A stretch of DNA of 22,459 nucleotides, from contig DATADX010000048.1 in assembly GCA_036258315.1 (NCBI GenBank), positions 1 through 22,459 of the forward strand, read 5' to 3'. The position numbers and the translations under genes are program-made. Position 1 is the stretch's first letter. Each line of letters begins with the position of its first letter. Below, piece after piece: positions 21,586 through 22,459 of this stretch. This DNA comes from DASSYK01 sp036258315. GTDB taxonomy: Bacteria > Actinomycetota > Thermoleophilia > Solirubrobacterales > 70-9. Below the pieces are notes generated by a model. It was not told the origin of the DNA. It ran no database searches and saw nothing but the letters and a program-made list of their open reading frames with translations.

Positions 21586-21603
21586 ACGAACATATGTTCG
21601 TAT
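21584..21603. promoter_or_regulatory. SOS/LexA-type box overlapping the HNH gene start
   Basis: ATACGAACATATGTTCGTAT is a perfect 20-bp palindrome whose core CGAACATATGTTCG fits the Gram-positive/actinobacterial LexA consensus (CGAAC-N4-GTTCG). It overlaps the first two bases of the start codon and covers the expected promoter -10 zone, so a bound repressor should block expression until DNA damage. Confidence 0.75.
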
Positions 21604-21682
21604 CTGGCCCGGACGGAACGGACCGGGAGAAGACGCCCGGAGAATCGAACCCTCGTCGCGATAGGACTTGGCAGGAGGGCTA

Positions 21683-21753
21683 CTGGGGCTCCAGGGATCG
21701 AACCTGGGCTTCCAGAACCAGAATCTGGCGTGCTTCCTCTACACCAAGCCCCA
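21683..21753 (-). tRNA. tRNA-Gln (CTG anticodon)
   Basis: On the minus strand the acceptor arms TGGGGCT and AGCCCCA pair over seven bp, with G as discriminator base. The D arm is GTGTAGAGGAAGCAC. The anticodon stem-loop is CCAGA-TTCTGGT-TCTGG with CTG at the centre, reading CAG (Gln). The T arm is CCAGG-TTCGATC-CCTGG. The variable loop is short, and CCA is not encoded. The G discriminator and U1 start are typical of bacterial tRNA-Gln. Confidence 0.95.
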
Positions 21754-21808
21754 TGGCTCAGGGTTCGAATCGAGACGTGAGTCCGATCGACCCCTCCGGG
21801 GCGTAAGC

Positions 21809-22459
21809 CTAGCTAGACATGACCTCGGCGAGGTCCGCTTCGGGATCGGCGAGAACGTTCTTGCTCCCAGACACGTCGACCCCCTTCGCGAGCAGCTCGC
21901 GGGCGTAGCCGAGGTCCTCGGAGCGGCCGACGCTGAGCGCCGCGGCGACCTTGCCGCCGGCGAGGTAGAAGACGATGAAGTCTCCCGCGTCGCGGTCGCC
22001 GCGCCAGACGAGCTCGTCCCACTCGTCCGCCGGGCCGACGTATTCCATGCTCGCCCAGTCGGCGAGATCGCTGAAGAAGTACGGCACCACCTCGTAGGGC
22101 GCGCTCTCCCCCATCATCCCCCGCGCCGCGTGGGCTCCCTGCTGCATCGACACGTCCCAGTGCTCGACGCGGAGCCGCCTCCCGTGCACCTTGCTCTGGT
22201 ACGAGCAGACGTCGCCAGCCGCGTAGATCCCTTCGACCGACGTCTGCAGCGTCTCGTCGCAGACGATCCCGTCCCCGACCTCGAGCCCGGCCCGCTGCGC
22301 CAGCATCACGTCCGGCTTCACCCCGGCCCCGATCACGACGCAGTCCCCTTCGACGACCTTCCCGCTTTCGGTCACCACGGCCTTCACGTTCCCCTCACCC
22401 TCGAACGCGGCCAGCCTCTCCCCGCCGTGGATCTCGATTCCCTTCGACTCGAGCAGCTG
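21809..22459 (-). CDS. FAD-dependent NAD(P)H oxidoreductase, ferredoxin-reductase-like (C-terminal part, 5' end outside window)
   Basis: The frame is open from the right edge and encodes the last 216 residues of a pyridine-nucleotide-disulfide-type reductase. VVIGAGVKPDVMLAQRAGL precedes the second FAD motif GIYAAGDVCSY, in which GD contacts the flavin. RVEHWDVSMQQGAHAARGMMG is characteristic of the ferredoxin/rubredoxin reductase branch (BphA4, CamA, AIFM3-like). The final ~90 residues, from YFFSDLADWASMEY, fit the reductase C-terminal domain. It would pass electrons from NAD(P)H to a ferredoxin. Such a protein could serve the P450 in this window, but they are 14 kb apart and any link is speculative. 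An in-frame GTG at 22387 is internal, not the start. Confidence 0.88.
   Translation of the reverse strand, partial: QLLESKGIEIHGGERLAAFEGEGNVKAVVTESGKVVEGDCVVIGAGVKPDVMLAQRAGLEVGDGIVCDETLQTSVEGIYAAGDVCSYQSKVHGRRLRVEHWDVSMQQGAHAARGMMGESAPYEVVPYFFSDLADWASMEYVGPADEWDELVWRGDRDAGDFIVFYLAGGKVAAALSVGRSEDLGYARELLAKGVDVSGSKNVLADPEADLAEVMSS

Noticed and set aside
21620..21665. A second tRNA gene beside tRNA-Gln
   Set aside because: Only a T-loop-like string is present. The T-stem does not pair and no acceptor or anticodon arm can be built.

Overview
The window is a very GC-rich bacterial chromosome segment with strong GAG/CTC/GCG codon bias. Several traits point to an actinobacterium: many starts of the TAnnnT-N6-ATG/GTG leaderless type, an actinobacterial membrane gene set (Holin-X, DUF3618, DUF4235, YihY/BrkB), and a Gram-positive-type SOS box. 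Thermoleophilia (Solirubrobacterales or Gaiellales relatives) is my best guess, but nothing here proves it.

Region 1 (1-9794) looks like a catabolic island. On the + strand are the tail of an unknown gene and a coupled HpaE-like aldehyde dehydrogenase. A minus-strand FCD-type GntR repressor follows. Divergent from it runs a + strand operon: a PuuD-like class I amidotransferase, a HpaG-like FAH-family enzyme, a type I extradiol ring-cleavage dioxygenase and a PLP decarboxylase. Converging on this from the right is a minus-strand operon: a second class I amidotransferase, a PuuA-like glutamine synthetase and a cytochrome P450. Three copies of a 15-bp pseudo-palindrome (TGGATA-N3-TATCCA) lie at the GntR promoter, on the -10 of the PuuD-like gene and on a putative -10 in front of the glutamine synthetase gene. 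My model is one regulon that gamma-glutamylates an amine, oxidises it, releases the glutamate, and opens and processes an aromatic ring. The substrate is unknown.

Region 2 (9861-11904, minus strand) is a membrane/cell-envelope operon: Holin-X-like protein, DUF3618, DUF4235 and YihY/BrkB with a repetitive charged tail. Region 3 (about 12026-16294) is signalling. It has a + strand TetR_N/GAF-like/PP2C fusion with no standard start codon. On the minus strand there is an apparent operon of a decapeptide-repeat coiled-coil protein, a 64-residue cysteine protein, a Kelch propeller and a membrane GGDEF diguanylate cyclase.

Region 4 (16319-20088, + strand) encodes the two halves of an asymmetric heterodimeric ABC exporter. 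The start of the first half is only 24 bp from the divergent coiled-coil gene. Region 5 (20082-22459) has a 24-bp tandem repeat, a small lipoprotein, an HNH endonuclease whose start overlaps a perfect 20-bp SOS-type palindrome, tRNA-Gln(CTG), and the 3' part of a FAD-dependent ferredoxin-reductase-like gene that runs off the window.

In all three tight convergent gene pairs (1577/1588, 6426/6442, 13426/13419) the two stop codons sit symmetrically inside one inverted repeat, which suggests compact bidirectional terminators. No CRISPR array, insertion sequence or rRNA was seen.
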